Source: Platynereis dumerilii
Taxonomy: Eukaryota > Annelida > Polychaeta > Phyllodocida > Nereididae
Length of the DNA stretch: 64,000 bases
NCBI GenBank assembly: GCA_026936325.1
Contig: JAPTHN010000003.1
Location: forward strand, 46,419,511-46,483,510
Reading direction: 5' to 3'
Position numbers and translations under genes: made by a program. Position 1 is the stretch's first letter. Every line of letters begins with the position of its first letter. Shown one piece after another: positions 48,690 through 61,506 of the stretch. Under the pieces are notes generated by a model. The model worked only from the letters and a program-made list of their open reading frames with translations. It was not told where the DNA came from and did no database searches.

Positions 48690-51554
48690 TAGAGCCCTGC
48701 GCTGTCAGACCGCAATGCGGTCGCCCACGAGGACCACAGCCCGTGGGGCGGAACGGTCAAAATCTTCTTGACTGCATGCGGTGCAGGGCAGTTGTGGTCA
48801 GGTTGACACCTTTGCAGGGCGGTGAGGTCGTGGTCACACTTTTGGCCATGCGGTCGTAGGGCGGGGCGGGCAATCCATGCGGTCAGAATATGACCGCAAT
48901 TGACCGCAAACTTCAGAATCTGTCAGTATTTTCTGTTACATAGGCATATATATCTTTTAATTTAGGAAAAATATAGTGATACAGATGACATTCAGTAATT
49001 GGCATATTTTACATAATTCCTAAACTTGAGCATATCAGTTTATGTAACATCAATAATATGTGTAGACCTATTTCTTATTTGTAAAAAAACATATTTGTTA
49101 TTCTTTTCCAATTGAAAATTAATATCCAAATTTATTGGACCTTTATCAGTCCTATGTCTTAAATAGATGAAAGTTAGAAAAATCAACTCATTGCATTTAT
49201 GTAGAATTGTGGGAAATATTCTGGAATTGCATTTATAACATTAGGATTCTTACTCTTAAAACTCTATCAACTGTGATGTCACCTCTTCTCCTCCATCCCT
49301 ACTCCAGCCACATACACCACATTTTGAATGACGTTTCCTACTGGCATTGCCTTTGAGTGTGGCTTATAAAATGCCTTGAAGTCCTTCCTTACTTCTTATT
49401 AATCCTCTTTTTCTACAGCCCTATTATTAATAGGCCAACATTATTTAATAGATAATGAAATGTATAATATAGCTACATAAGGGTATAGATTGTTGGACCA
49501 CCATTTTTGTCTCAAGACAAGGACAATGCAATTGGGTCAATGCCCCTTTGACAGGTGGGAATTCACCTGCATTTTGACCGATCAAGATTTAGTGTTTTGT
49601 TTAAAACCTGGTTGAAATATTATTAATAAAATAAGAATATCACACTAAACCATGATTTCATAGACATGTGTATCATGAAATATTTTATCTGTGCAGATAT
49701 TGTATCAATGCAATTTCAACAACACCCCCACTTAAAATGGCCTTTAAATGGGAATCCCCCTAATTTAGAATGCAGCCTAACAGGTAATTGTAATTATACA
49801 TGCATTGTATTACATGGCCTTTCTGTATTCAAAATTAATTTTATCTACAATCAACTTTAGCAAATTAATGAAATCAAACTAAAGAACATTTATTTCAAAA
49901 ATTGTTGTTTTTTTTTAAATAAAGGACTCTGAAGTGTTGGTTCAAACACACATCTGAACTTAGTAGAAATGATTATGCATATCTGCTATCACCCCAGTGT
50001 TTGTTTAAACAGTGTCATTCCACTTACCCTACAAGGGCAAATTATAATTGTTACCAGCAAAAGTGCAATTAGGAAGCTTTTCAATAGTTAGAGATGAATA
50101 TATATACACATATTAAATGAATTGATCGACAGCTACCCTGACATTACATGTATGTGAAAATCTTACTTTTTCGAGCTACGTAAGATGCTTTTTAGGTTGA
50201 CAACAGGGTTGCGATTTTTATTGATTTTTATAAAAAAATCAAAAAAATCGGATTTTTTTTATTTAAATCGGATTTTTTTGATTTAAATCGGATTTAAATC
50301 ATTAATGGAAAAAGTTCATTTTCCGTATCAATTTCTGACACCAACTGTTATAAATTTTTATGCATTGACATATTATGAATAACACATATATGGATGTCAA
50401 TAAGGCATATATAATAACTTTGTTTAAATTAGAGAAATTATAATGCAAAATTATGAAATCAAGGCAGGTGATGTATTAAATATAATAATCATAATGTAAG
50501 CTACGGCAGCAGTTCCACATTTTGATACGGATGTGTTAATAAATGTCTTTTTCACTGAACATCAATCATAACTATACAGCTTAATTGTAAATTTGTAATA
50601 GAAGTGCACCTTGTAAAAGATAAAAAGGGATGTCAAAACGAGTCATCATTTTCCCTACTCTGCAATGAACTGAACTGCTACGTTAGATTGCCAGTCTCAG
50701 CACCCAGTCTCACGATGCCTGTTAATTTTGTTTCACATGTAGTGTATTTGATATCAGTTTAGCAGTAGGGGCTTTGGGGACAGTGCCGCATTTTGCAGAA
50801 CATGGCTTTGTTTTTCATTGCAGCATTGAAATTGTTTAGAGAATCATGATAAAATTGTTAAAATTTTTATTTACATGTATGTAGTCATTCTACTCGGATA
50901 TATTTATCAGAAATATTTTATCATATTTCTAAAATTATCTTTTATATATATACAACAGTACAAGGGGCCTGTGTGATATGTCATTAGACATATTTATGAA
51001 AGAGTATTGCTAAATGGTAGGTTGCAAGCTGTAATATCTCACTGCCAGCTTTATTTGTGCTTTTTTAAGCCTTTTTATCACAACTTTGATTTAAATCATG
51101 ATTTTTATTGAGTGATTTAAATCGTGATTTAAATCAATGATTTAAATCGAATGATTTAAATCCAGCAACCCTGGTTGACAAAGTAACCATGAATGGTGTA
51201 TTTGATTATCTTAATGCATTTTTAATTTCAAAGCTTTAACATTTGCAAATAGATCAACTGGAATTTAGTTGCATTATTATATAATTAAATTATTCATTCT
51301 TTGAATAAGGGCCAATATCAAAAAACCTATTTAACTGCGGACATTTGCAGTCATATTGCGGTCAAGCGGGGGGGTCGCGGTCAAGCATGCCATGACCGCA
51401 TGCGGTGCGGGGCGGTCGCAGTCAGGCTTGAAGCATGCGGGGCGGTCGCGGTCGTGGTCAGCTTTTCGACAGAGCGGGGCGGTGCGGTCGCGGTCAAGTG
51501 TAGTCCATTGCGGGGCGGGGCGGTCACGCTTTCAGGTGACGGCTCAGGGCTCTA
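48690..51554. mobile_element. hAT-type non-autonomous element, 2.87 kb
   Basis: The ends TAGAGCCCTGCGCTGTCA and (inverted) TAGAGCCCTGAGCCGTCA lie between GTGCATAA (48,682-48,689) and GTGCTTAA (51,555-51,562), an 8-bp duplication with one mismatch. Both subterminal regions (about 48,700-48,910 and 51,340-51,540) are GC-rich arrays of GCGGTC/GACCGC, at least six at the left and eight at the right, likely transposase-binding repeats. The AT-rich middle has no transposase frame. A second hAT MITE is nested at 50,204-51,173. Short frames at 51,301-51,562 come from the repeats. Confidence 0.85.
50204..51173. mobile_element. hAT MITE nested in the larger hAT
   Basis: A perfect 8-bp duplication, GTTGACAA (50,196-50,203 and 51,174-51,181), flanks CAGGGTTGC...GCAACCCTG. 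Subterminal copies of the palindrome GATTTAAATC (or ATTTAAATC) occur at least three times at the left and five at the right. Length 970 bp, non-coding. It must be younger than its host element. Confidence 0.9.
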
Positions 51555-52468
51555 GTGCTTAATTATGCTGAGCTGGTTTTGGCATGTGTCTAAGAACAAA
51601 ATCTCAGTATACTTGTCTAAAGGGCATTCTTTCATCAACTTTTTCGCATTTAATGGCTGCATATAACATGTTTATATAGGATTTGCACATTCACACATTA
51701 TCATATGTGACTGTGAGAACGAGGCATGAGAGTGAACGATCCATGCACAAGTTCCATTTATTCTGTAGTTTCATGGAACATTTAAAAAAAGACACACAAG
51801 TTTACAGCAATTTAAAAATTACAGTTTATTTTCAAATGTGGTTTGTTTTTGTCTATACTAGGTAAGGAAATGCTTTAGTAAAATAGACATTATTTAATTC
51901 AGAAACTACGTACATTCTTTAAAAAAAATACTTAACTTCAACAGAAATTTTGCCTTCTTAAAAATGTATTATCTGCTCTTCTTGAAGGTTGTTTACTACA
52001 CAAACACGCTACATGCCATGCAATACCATAAGACATGCAAAGAAATATACAAATATACCATTTCAAAGAAAAAATACATGAATTCTTCATGAGGATTGAT
52101 TTTTCTATTCACAAAGCTATGTTTACTTTTCCTTTAGAAATATTACTTTGCATACCCTTTTTCTTTTTATTCTGAATGTTCTTCTGTATAACTTACAACA
52201 TATTTCTCATGAGTAAAACAGGCCACTTACACTTAAAAACCCTTTGGCAGAACTCATAGTAGTAAATTAAAATGACCAGTTTTCATAATCTACATTACGG
52301 TAATTTTAGATTCAGATTTCAGCGCTCTCTGTGATACTTCTTGCTATTCATACTGTACAACCCAAAATAAAGTGAGACTAACCCAGCACGAAGGAAGAAT
52401 CAACCACTACTTCACCCTTTCACACCTTTGGGCTCCCCCTCAAATCAATTCCTAACTTTATCTACTTA

Positions 52469-52648
52469 CAGTGGGTTGCAGAAGTATACACACCCCTGGA
52501 GTGGTCTTTAATATTCAGTCATATCTTCCTTCCAAGAGAGGTCAGTATGAGGATGTAGAAGTATCGGATTGATGATGCATTTCTGAAGGAAGATATGACA
52601 GAAAATTTAAGACCACTCCATTCGGGTATATACTTCTGCAACCCATGG
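52469..52648. mobile_element. Tc1/mariner MITE, 180 bp
   Basis: TA|CAGTGGGTTGCAGAAGTATA at the left and, inverted, TA|CCATGGGTTGCAGAAGTATA at the right. The inverted repeats run about 65 bp, leaving a short loop. TA duplication and CAGTG-type ends resemble Tc1-like elements of aquatic animals. The minus-strand frames over it (52,519-52,742) are by-products. Confidence 0.85.
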
Positions 52649-53074
52649 TAAATCTTGCCAGAAACATCAAATGATGGGACATCTTGATATGTCGCCCAAA
52701 ATAAATTGTCTTCTTCCAACCAGATTCAGCTCCATTCATCAACCATTAAGCCAAGATCCACTGTGAGCAAGCTGTGAGCTGCCCCTTGAACTGGTATACA
52801 GTCAACACAGAAATTACTTGCACGCTTTAATTTTTCATCATATTTCACTGAAAAATGGTATTATGCTAAAAAGAACTGCCCTATGTTTTAGAGTAGTGTT
52901 AGTAGGTTAGGTTCCCATGCATTTCATTTTTTACCAAAATTAATTTTCTTGGAAAATGTGAAAAAACTGAATTTTCAAAACCAAAAAATATTTGCACGCT
53001 TCAGCCAACTGCCAGAAATTGAATTTTTAATCATGATACTCATTTTTTTCTCTAACTACTGTTGTTTATGGTAT

Positions 53075-54256
53075 TGTTGCGGACTTGCGGTTGAATATAA
53101 AACTTGAATATGTAGATTGTAGAAGTATCTTTATTTACACCATCACAGATAGGTAAATCTACAAATAAGAAATAAATCAAGTATAAATATAATGCACAAA
53201 TAAATTATAAAATCAAGAGTAAATATATCAAATAAGCGTCTAAGTAATAAAGAACATTACATTTTTAAACTAAAGTTTTTAAAATAAACATTTAAACTTT
53301 TGTTTTTGTATTTTTGTCCATTAATTATGGAAATTCATTTTTTGACCATTATAACAGTGGATATCTAAATTAATAGTTAAAAGAATCAAATACAAGAATG
53401 ATTCAGAAATATTTAACATAAAAAATCAGTTGAGTTGAGTTTATGTTTTACACCACCTCAGCACCAGAGTGGGCCATTTAGAGGCATAAAAAATCAATTG
53501 AAACCAAGCATCAACCATCTGCAATAATTGCGTTATGTAATATAAACAATCAACTTACAAGCATATGCGACTTCTGAATTTTTAACCACAAATTCCACAA
53601 TTCGACAATCACATGGTCAGTAGGACATCTGGAATTTTCAATACACATTTTACACTGACTTGCTACAAGCAATACTGTATTTTTACAAATTCCACTAGAA
53701 ACCATAATTATACTTATAGATTTGTAATTTGTCACCATAATATAAAAACGCAAACTAGTATGAAAGCATTCCAAATTTGAACAACTTTTTTTTGTGTGGA
53801 AAATTCCACTGAAAAATTTTGTGTGGAAAATTCCACTGAATATTTTGGTTTGGAAATCTCCACTAAAATAAATAACTCATGAAGATAGAAACCGCTACAA
53901 ATGCATTCAAACATAGAATAATGAATTGCCCTCACCTTATAAAATCCGCCAAGGCATAAAATTTGTATCAGCCAGTTTAGCTGAATACATTGTGACACCA
54001 ATACACAAAAATGTAGTTGACTCCTCCAAGTGCCACTGCAGAGTGAATGGAAAATTTTCTGCTACTCAAATTTTGCACAATCACCTCTGCACATGCTCAG
54101 AACAACTAGGTCAGTGAGACCCAATTAATGGCCCAGCTGATCAGCTGTTGGGCTCACTGAAGAGTGACCAAATAAACAAAGAAACACATGTGGTGACCAC
54201 AACACTGAAGCATCACAAATTGGAAACAGAGCACATGGAATCGGCCATGTGCAACA
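53075..54256 (-). repeat. 3' LTR of the BEL/Pao element
   Basis: 1,182 bp, apparently identical to the 5' LTR except for two bases near 54,186 (ACACATGTGG against ACGAATGTGG). A purine-rich AAGGTGGGGTG (54,257-54,267, minus strand) directly precedes it and is the likely polypurine tract. Confidence 0.95.
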
Positions 54257-54342
54257 CACCCCACCTTGAATCAATTTGATTCAACACTAAAAAATCTAAT
54301 TCTACTCTAAATACAAAAATTATGGAAATATCTACAATGACT

Positions 54343-57300
54343 CTAAATCGAACCTTCAAGAAGTACTAATTTAGTAACTGGTCTCGTCAGACAAGATGAT
54401 TTTGTACGAACACTAGCAGAACGAACATTTCCGTCATCACTCTCATAAACTTCCTCAACAACACCCATGGGCCACAGACCCCGTGGAGTGTTCTCTCCGA
54501 AAACTAAGACTAGATCTCCAGCCTTGAGATTGGCTTTGGTTTGATGCCATTTTGCTCGCACCTGCAACTCTGGCAAATATTCCCTCAGCCAGCGTCTCCA
54601 AAAAGTATTGGCGAGATGCTGAACTTGTCTCCACCTGCGTCGATACAAATCATTCTCAATGAAAACACCTGGAGGCAATGAGATACCCTCGGACAACATA
54701 AGCAAGTGATTTGGAGTCAAAGGAGGAGCATCAAGCACACTATCACTGACCTTGGTTATAGGCCTGCCATTCACGATGAACTCAACCTCACAGAAAAGAG
54801 TTTCCAAACCCTCATCCGAGAGGCGGCAATCCTTGCCAAGCAATCCTAACAGAACTTTGCGAACAGTGCGAATCAAACGCTCCCATGCTCCACCCATGTG
54901 CGAAGCTGTAGGAGGATTGAAATGCCATTGCAAATCCAAACGTAGCCCAAATTCATGAAGAACCTGTTGATTGACTTCCTTCAAATTCCTAAGAATTTCC
55001 GCACGTCCACCAGTAAAATTAGTACCATTATCGGACCAGACCTTCTTTGGTACACCTCTCCTAGACACAAATCTTCTGAAAGCATTCAAGAAACTGTCTG
55101 TCTCTAACGTATTCAACTTCTCAATATGCACTGCACGAGTATTCATGCATGTGAAGAGACAACCATATCTCTTAACTTCAGCTCGACCCTGTTTCACCAA
55201 AAATGGCCCAAAGCAGTCCATTCCAGTATACGTGAATGATCGGTTACCGTCCTCCACTCTTTCTGGAGGTAAATCAGCCATCTTTTGTGAACAAGGTTGA
55301 GCAAACATCTTTTTGCAGAACATGCAACCATGAGAAACTGACTTGACAAGTCTGCGAGCACGAGTAATCCAATACCTTTTTCTAGTCTCACTAAGAACCC
55401 ATTCTGTGCCACAATGAGCAACATTATGGAAATTGGCCACAATGAGCTTGGCAATAGAATGATCATGAGGAACTAAGTAAGGACACCTACTATTTTCAAC
55501 CATTCTTGCATGTTTCAACCTACCGCCAATCCTCACTATGCCATCATTATCCAAAACTGGATCTAAAGAACACAATGCACTAGATTTGGACACACTCTGA
55601 CCCTTAGATAACAACTTGATGTCACTCTGATAATGACAACTTTGTGCATGTCTCAAAATTGAAATCTCAGCATCTCGAAGCAATTCTACATTCAAACCCT
55701 TCTGGATCTTATTTCTACCATTTCTGAGGTAAGACTTGAACTTCAAAAGCCAAGCAACAGCCCGTTTCAAGGAGTACCAACTAGAATGATGCGCAACGAG
55801 TTTATCCATTGGATCACTGTCATCGCTTGTCAAGAGACAAGTGTCTGTACGGACTTCTGGATCCTCCGAATTCAAGGGAACAAAGGAAGCGTCAACCTGC
55901 TTTGACTTCCAATCGGCCTTGTAACAATGAAGAAACTGTGGACCTATTAACCACCTACTGCTTTGAAGAATTTCTGGAGATTCTCCCCTTGTCAAGAGAT
56001 CAGCAGGATTTTCAACCCCTGCTACAAAGTGCCACTGATCGGGCTGCGAATGCTGCTGAATTACACTAATCCTGTTACCAACAAATACATGGAAACGACG
56101 TGACTCATTTACTATGTACCTCAAGACAATCTCACTATCTGTCCAAAAATGTGAGGGACCAAGATCAAGATCTAATTCCCTTCGCAATGTGGCATCCATC
56201 TTCGCGGCTAATACCGCAGCCTGCAGCTCCAATCGAGGAATTGTCAGAGACTTGATAGGAGCCACTTTAGACTTGCTGATGATAAGAGCCACACAAATTT
56301 GGCCGTCTTTGTTAATACTCCTCAAATAACTAGAACAGCCATATGCCACCTGACTGGCATCTGAGAAATGATGCAACTCTTAAACTGCATCATTAAACAT
56401 GAAGGGTTTGATACATCTAGGAATACCAAATCCTTCCAGACCACTGAGAGATTGACACCACTGCAACCACTTTCCAAGTAAGTCATCTGGGATCCTCTCA
56501 TCCCATGACAACTTCCGAGTAGTTGCTTCTTGTAACAGCAACTTCCCACAAATAATGACAGGACTCACCAATCCAAGTGGATCATAAATCGAAGCCAACA
56601 TACTCAACATCTTCCGTCGAGTCAATGCAACTTCACAACCTGGATCAAGATTGACCTGAAAACAGAACTCGTCGCTTTCGACATTCCAACCTATGCCCAG
56701 AACTTTGCCTTTCAAATCCTTGAGAAATTCAACATCACTAGCTCGCTCACTAATAGGAATTGAATTCAATAACTCCTCATCATTGATCACAAATTTTGTG
56801 AGATGAAAACCTCCCTGAGAAAGGACATCAATTGTACCACGTACAACATCTAGAACTTGCTCCCGACAAGGAAGGGATTTCAAGCAGTCATCTACATAAA
56901 AACTCCTCCTAATAACATCAGAGACCAAAGGATCTACATTGTCATTGTCAAACAACACACGTCGCAAAGTGTATGTGGAACTAGAAGAACACCATATACC
57001 GCCAAAGACATGGCGTGTCATCCTGTAACATACGAGTTCACCTGAATCATCAAACCACAGGAAACGCAAAGCATCCCTATCCTCCTTTGGAATCACAACC
57101 TGGTAGTACATAGCTTCAACATCGGCAACCATAGCATACGAATGCTCTCTGAAACGCAAAAGAACATTTAACAAACTGTTACTAAGATTTGGCCCTTGAA
57201 AACATTTCTCATTCAAAGATTCACCATTAAACTTGGCCGCACAATCAAAGACAATGCGTATCTTGCCAGGCTTTTTGTCCGAAACTACTGCTTGATGTGG

Positions 57301-58250
57301 CAAATACCAAACTCTTGACTCAGACAGGTCATCATCAACAACTCTTTCTGCATAACCCTTGGATATCAACTTCTGCATCTCACCATCATATTGCGCATAG
57401 AGACTACGCTTCACCAGACTTCTCTTGGTTGCCTTCAGTCTAGACAATGCCATGATGTAATTGTTAGGAACCTGAACTCCTGACTTCCACGGGATAGGAA
57501 TTTGATACCGACCATCCACTAATCTACACTCAGAATCCCACAACTTGATTACTTTCTTGTCCTCAATGGACCAGGAAGTATCGTCAGTGATGCCTTCATT
57601 TTCAACATTCCACAACACATTGATATCGGAATCGACAGAAGCTCTTGCACTAACGAAATGCGAAATAACGTTACACCCCACCGGATTGACAACACAATTT
57701 GGGCCATTCAAGGTCCAGCCCAACATGCTTCGCACGGCAAACGGCTCACCTTTATTGCCCCTTCTTACCTCCAACGGAACTAAAGCTTCAGCATGATCTT
57801 GACCAATGAGAATTTGGACGTTCCCACCTGTACAAGGAATGGCCAAGCCTTTCAGATGCTGGAATGAAGAAATATTTACGGAAGGCAAACTCACTGGAAT
57901 CCTATCTACAACTAGCACATTCACAAGATCGATGGTTTCCCTGCCATCAAGGGAAGAAACACTGATATTGACAACTTCAGACTTCATAACTTCATTGGAC
58001 TTATTCAAAGTGTTGAGGGTATATTTCATAACCTCACCACTAATTCCTAACGTCTTGACCAAATCACGAGAGCAAAAAGTACTGCTAGAGGCAGTGTCTA
58101 ACAGAGCATTAGTTTTGTAACCTGTATTGACCTGAACAGATACAACTGGCATGAACACCTGCGGCTTACCACTGATATCTATGTTTGCATTTGTAACCTT
58201 CCTGGCTTCACCACCTTTTTGTACATGATTAGATTGAGAAACATGCAGAA
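54343..58250 (-). CDS. pol: Pol part (protease, RT, RNase H, integrase) of the BEL/Pao element
   Basis: Read on the minus strand in order: Pao-type aspartic protease with LLDTASSSTFC near 58,100; reverse transcriptase about 57,500-56,780 with IRIVFDCAAKFNGESLN, VADVEAMYYQVVIPK and the catalytic YVDD near 56,895; the A17-type connecting region and RNase H (SDASQVAYG, WTDSE) about 56,780-55,950; integrase about 55,430-54,870 with the zinc-binding H..H..C..C near 55,430-55,310 and catalytic motifs GMDCFG, SDNGTNF and GGAWERL; and a C-terminal DUF5641-like domain to 54,343. Together they would copy and insert the element. It looks nearly whole. Confidence 0.9.
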
Positions 58251-59481
58251 ATTTGGAATGTTTCTTACCACATCCAGTGACATTACAAACATAAGTACTT
58301 CTGCAATTTTCTGTAACATGATTTGCATACAAACAAATTTCACATAGACCCTTGTTTTTCACAAATTTCACCCTTTCTGATGACATCATACCTTTAAATT
58401 GTTCACAGTGAATCAACTTGTGCTCCTGAGAGCACATAACACAGGGCGGACGCACAAAAGTTCCAGTTGCAAATGAGGATGAGGCGACTGAAGTCTTCTT
58501 TTGGCCAAACTTTTCTTCACGACCTTTGGCCCGGAAGTTTCCATACACTGGGTCTGTAGCAACCTCTACCTCTCGTTCAATGAATTTCACCATATCATTG
58601 AGACCCAAATAATCACCCGCGTCTATCTTGGCCCCAACTGCCCGTTTCCTCCATCTATCACGGATGAAGGAAGGAAATCTGCCGACAATCTCGGAAATCA
58701 AATTTTGGCAATCAAAATCCTTTAGCTTCCCCAGCTGGTCAACGATCATCAAAGTACTTGACAATTGATCTGACAATGCACGCATTTCTTCAGCCGTACG
58801 AACTTCCTTACCATGACGTAATCGGTTGAGAACACTCTGAACAACCAAATGCTGATTTCCGAAACGTTTCTGAAGTATGGATCTGGCCTCACGATAGCCA
58901 CCCTCTTTCATTAAGATGCAAGGCTGTATGGCATCGTAAGCGGTACCTTTTGTCAATTCCAATAACTTGGTCAGTCGCAATTTGTCATCAGACGTTACCT
59001 TCTCAACTGACTGTTCAAAAGTTGCGATAAATGTGTGATATTTAAGGGGATCTCCCTTGAAAGGTTCAACTTTTACTTTTGAAAAAGTCATCACACCCAT
59101 CATTTCAGAGTGTAGCGACGATGATAGTTTAACATCTGAATCTTCAATTTTAGATTTCGAATCTGCTTGTGTATTAGAACCAAGCGTATTGTCTAACCAA
59201 TCTTGAACTTTGATAAGTGAATCTGCATAGTCTTTTTCTACAGCGAAAAAATATTTATCCTCATCCTCACTTACGTCAATATCATCAATGAGAGATACAT
59301 AGGACTCGTGTGTCTCTTCGAATTTCTTGAATGATGCACTCATCTTGGTGGCAAATTCTTTGACTTGTTCCACATCTTTCTCGGCCATCAGTCTCGTCAA
59401 CTTGTTCATAAACTTGGTTATAGCTGCCTTGTATTGTCGACGAGACAATTTCAATTTATCTTGTTCTTCTTGTTCTGCCAT
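58250..59481 (-). CDS. gag: Gag part of the BEL/Pao element
   Basis: Starts at MAEQEEQDKL, 41 bp after the 5' LTR. An N-terminal coiled-coil-like, charged stretch is followed by the DUF1759-type Gag domain (around FSKVKVEPFKGDPLKYHTFI) at roughly residues 130-320. Cys/His knuckles follow at about residues 347-408 (CVMCSQEHKLIHC, CEICLYANHVTENC and CNVTGCGKKHSKFLH). Its expected role is capsid assembly and RNA packaging. In this family Gag and Pol are usually made as one polyprotein, which fits the continuous layout with the protease. Confidence 0.9.
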
Positions 59482-59522
59482 GGTTCGGGTCAGAGATGAT
59501 CTTCAATGCGATGCTTATTTAC

Positions 59523-60704
59523 TGTTGCGGACTTGCGGTTGAATATAAAACTTGAATATGTAGATTGTAGAAGTATCTTTATTTACACCATCACAGATAG
59601 GTAAATCTACAAATAAGAAATAAATCAAGTATAAATATAATGCACAAATAAATTATAAAATCAAGAGTAAATATATCAAATAAGCGTCTAAGTAATAAAG
59701 AACATTACATTTTTAAACTAAAGTTTTTAAAATAAACATTTAAACTTTTGTTTTTGTATTTTTGTCCATTAATTATGGAAATTCATTTTTTGACCATTAT
59801 AACAGTGGATATCTAAATTAATAGTTAAAAGAATCAAATACAAGAATGATTCAGAAATATTTAACATAAAAAATCAGTTGAGTTGAGTTTATGTTTTACA
59901 CCACCTCAGCACCAGAGTGGGCCATTTAGAGGCATAAAAAATCAATTGAAACCAAGCATCAACCATCTGCAATAATTGCGTTATGTAATATAAACAATCA
60001 ACTTACAAGCATATGCGACTTCTGAATTTTTAACCACAAATTCCACAATTCGACAATCACATGGTCAGTAGGACATCTGGAATTTTCAATACACATTTTA
60101 CACTGACTTGCTACAAGCAATACTGTATTTTTACAAATTCCACTAGAAACCATAATTATACTTATAGATTTGTAATTTGTCACCATAATATAAAAACGCA
60201 AACTAGTATGAAAGCATTCCAAATTTGAACAACTTTTTTTTGTGTGGAAAATTCCACTGAAAAATTTTGTGTGGAAAATTCCACTGAATATTTTGGTTTG
60301 GAAATCTCCACTAAAATAAATAACTCATGAAGATAGAAACCGCTACAAATGCATTCAAACATAGAATAATGAATTGCCCTCACCTTATAAAATCCGCCAA
60401 GGCATAAAATTTGTATCAGCCAGTTTAGCTGAATACATTGTGACACCAATACACAAAAATGTAGTTGACTCCTCCAAGTGCCACTGCAGAGTGAATGGAA
60501 AATTTTCTGCTACTCAAATTTTGCACAATCACCTCTGCACATGCTCAGAACAACTAGGTCAGTGAGACCCAATTAATGGCCCAGCTGATCAGCTGTTGGG
60601 CTCACTGAAGAGTGACCAAATAAACAAAGAAACGAATGTGGTGACCACAACACTGAAGCATCACAAATTGGAAACAGAGCACATGGAATCGGCCATGTGC
60701 AACA
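59523..60704 (-). repeat. 5' LTR of the BEL/Pao element
   Basis: 1,182 bp, upstream with respect to the minus-strand coding region, beginning TGTTGCACATGGCC and ending GTCCGCAACA. The coding region starts only about 41 bp beyond it. No obvious tRNA-primer site beginning with TGG directly abuts it. It contains short open frames identical to those of the other LTR; these are not genes. Confidence 0.95.
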
Positions 60705-61506
60705 GTTATATTTAGCTCATTTACATCAATCAGACATTATTTTGGGTTCACAGGTGGGATTACAGGTGTTACTCAAGGAGTACACTCATTCCCATGTTTT
60801 TCTCCTATGTTTAGGTATAAAAAAATACTTTAAAATAGCAATTGTCATGAGATTGGTCTGTGAAGTCCTTTAAAATAGTCAAATTGTGAGAAAAAGGTAA
60901 ACTATGCAGGTTTTAGTGAAGAACTATGTTCAATATCTCATCAGGAAATTCCAAAAATAAAGGCTCTTGGTGATTTTGTGCTGAGATACTAACTGATGAT
61001 TTGCCTCTGACAAGTTATTTAACCACTGGCTTATCAATAGTTGTTAAGAAAGAATATTTAGAGTCGTTTTTATTAATATTTGCTCACAAATTAGGTTATT
61101 ATTCGATTTTAGCATATATGTAAGTGTAGCATATTCAATGCATTGTCATGCATCGATTATTAAGTTCCAACCAAGCTTGTCTATACAATAATTATGGCCG
61201 AAATTATTATGACAGTGAATAGTTCATTGTTCAAAGCTTATTTTCACAAAGGAAACCCAGTAATATTGTGAAATTTTCACTCACTTAGGTCCTCCATGGT
61301 GGTACCCTATGAAGCAACACTTGTTGTAGGCTGCATAGTGGTAATGATATAGTGCAAAATTCGAAAACGACTTGTCTTAATTATCTCAGCTGACATTCTC
61401 CTAAATTATTACAACCTAATGTTCACAGCTCACAGTCAAAATAGTCCCCAGGGGCAAAATTGAGTCCTGTAATTAAGATTTTTCCAGTTTGATTCTACTC
61501 GTATTA

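Larger units (their letters stand above)
53075..60704 (-). mobile_element. BEL/Pao LTR retrotransposon, nearly whole
   Basis: A 7,630-bp element on the minus strand: two 1,182-bp LTRs with TG...CA ends (TGTTGCAC...CGCAACA) around a Gag-Pol coding region. It is assigned to BEL/Pao by its Gag (DUF1759-like), its Pao-type aspartic protease, RT with YVDD, RNase H, an H2C2 integrase and a C-terminal domain of the DUF5641 type. The target duplication is GGTAT/GTTAT (53,070-53,074; 60,705-60,709), 5 bp with one mismatch. Only two LTR differences were seen, so it is young. The coding region looks nearly whole, with about one break. It sits in the left arm of the mariner-like foldback element. Confidence 0.95.

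Noticed and set aside
51301-51562. Two overlapping plus-strand ORFs rich in Gly, Arg, Ala and Ser
   Set aside because: They run through the GCGGTC array at the end of a hAT element.
53550-54117. Short ORFs repeated at 59,998-60,565
   Set aside because: They lie in the two LTRs of the BEL/Pao element and are identical only because the LTRs are.
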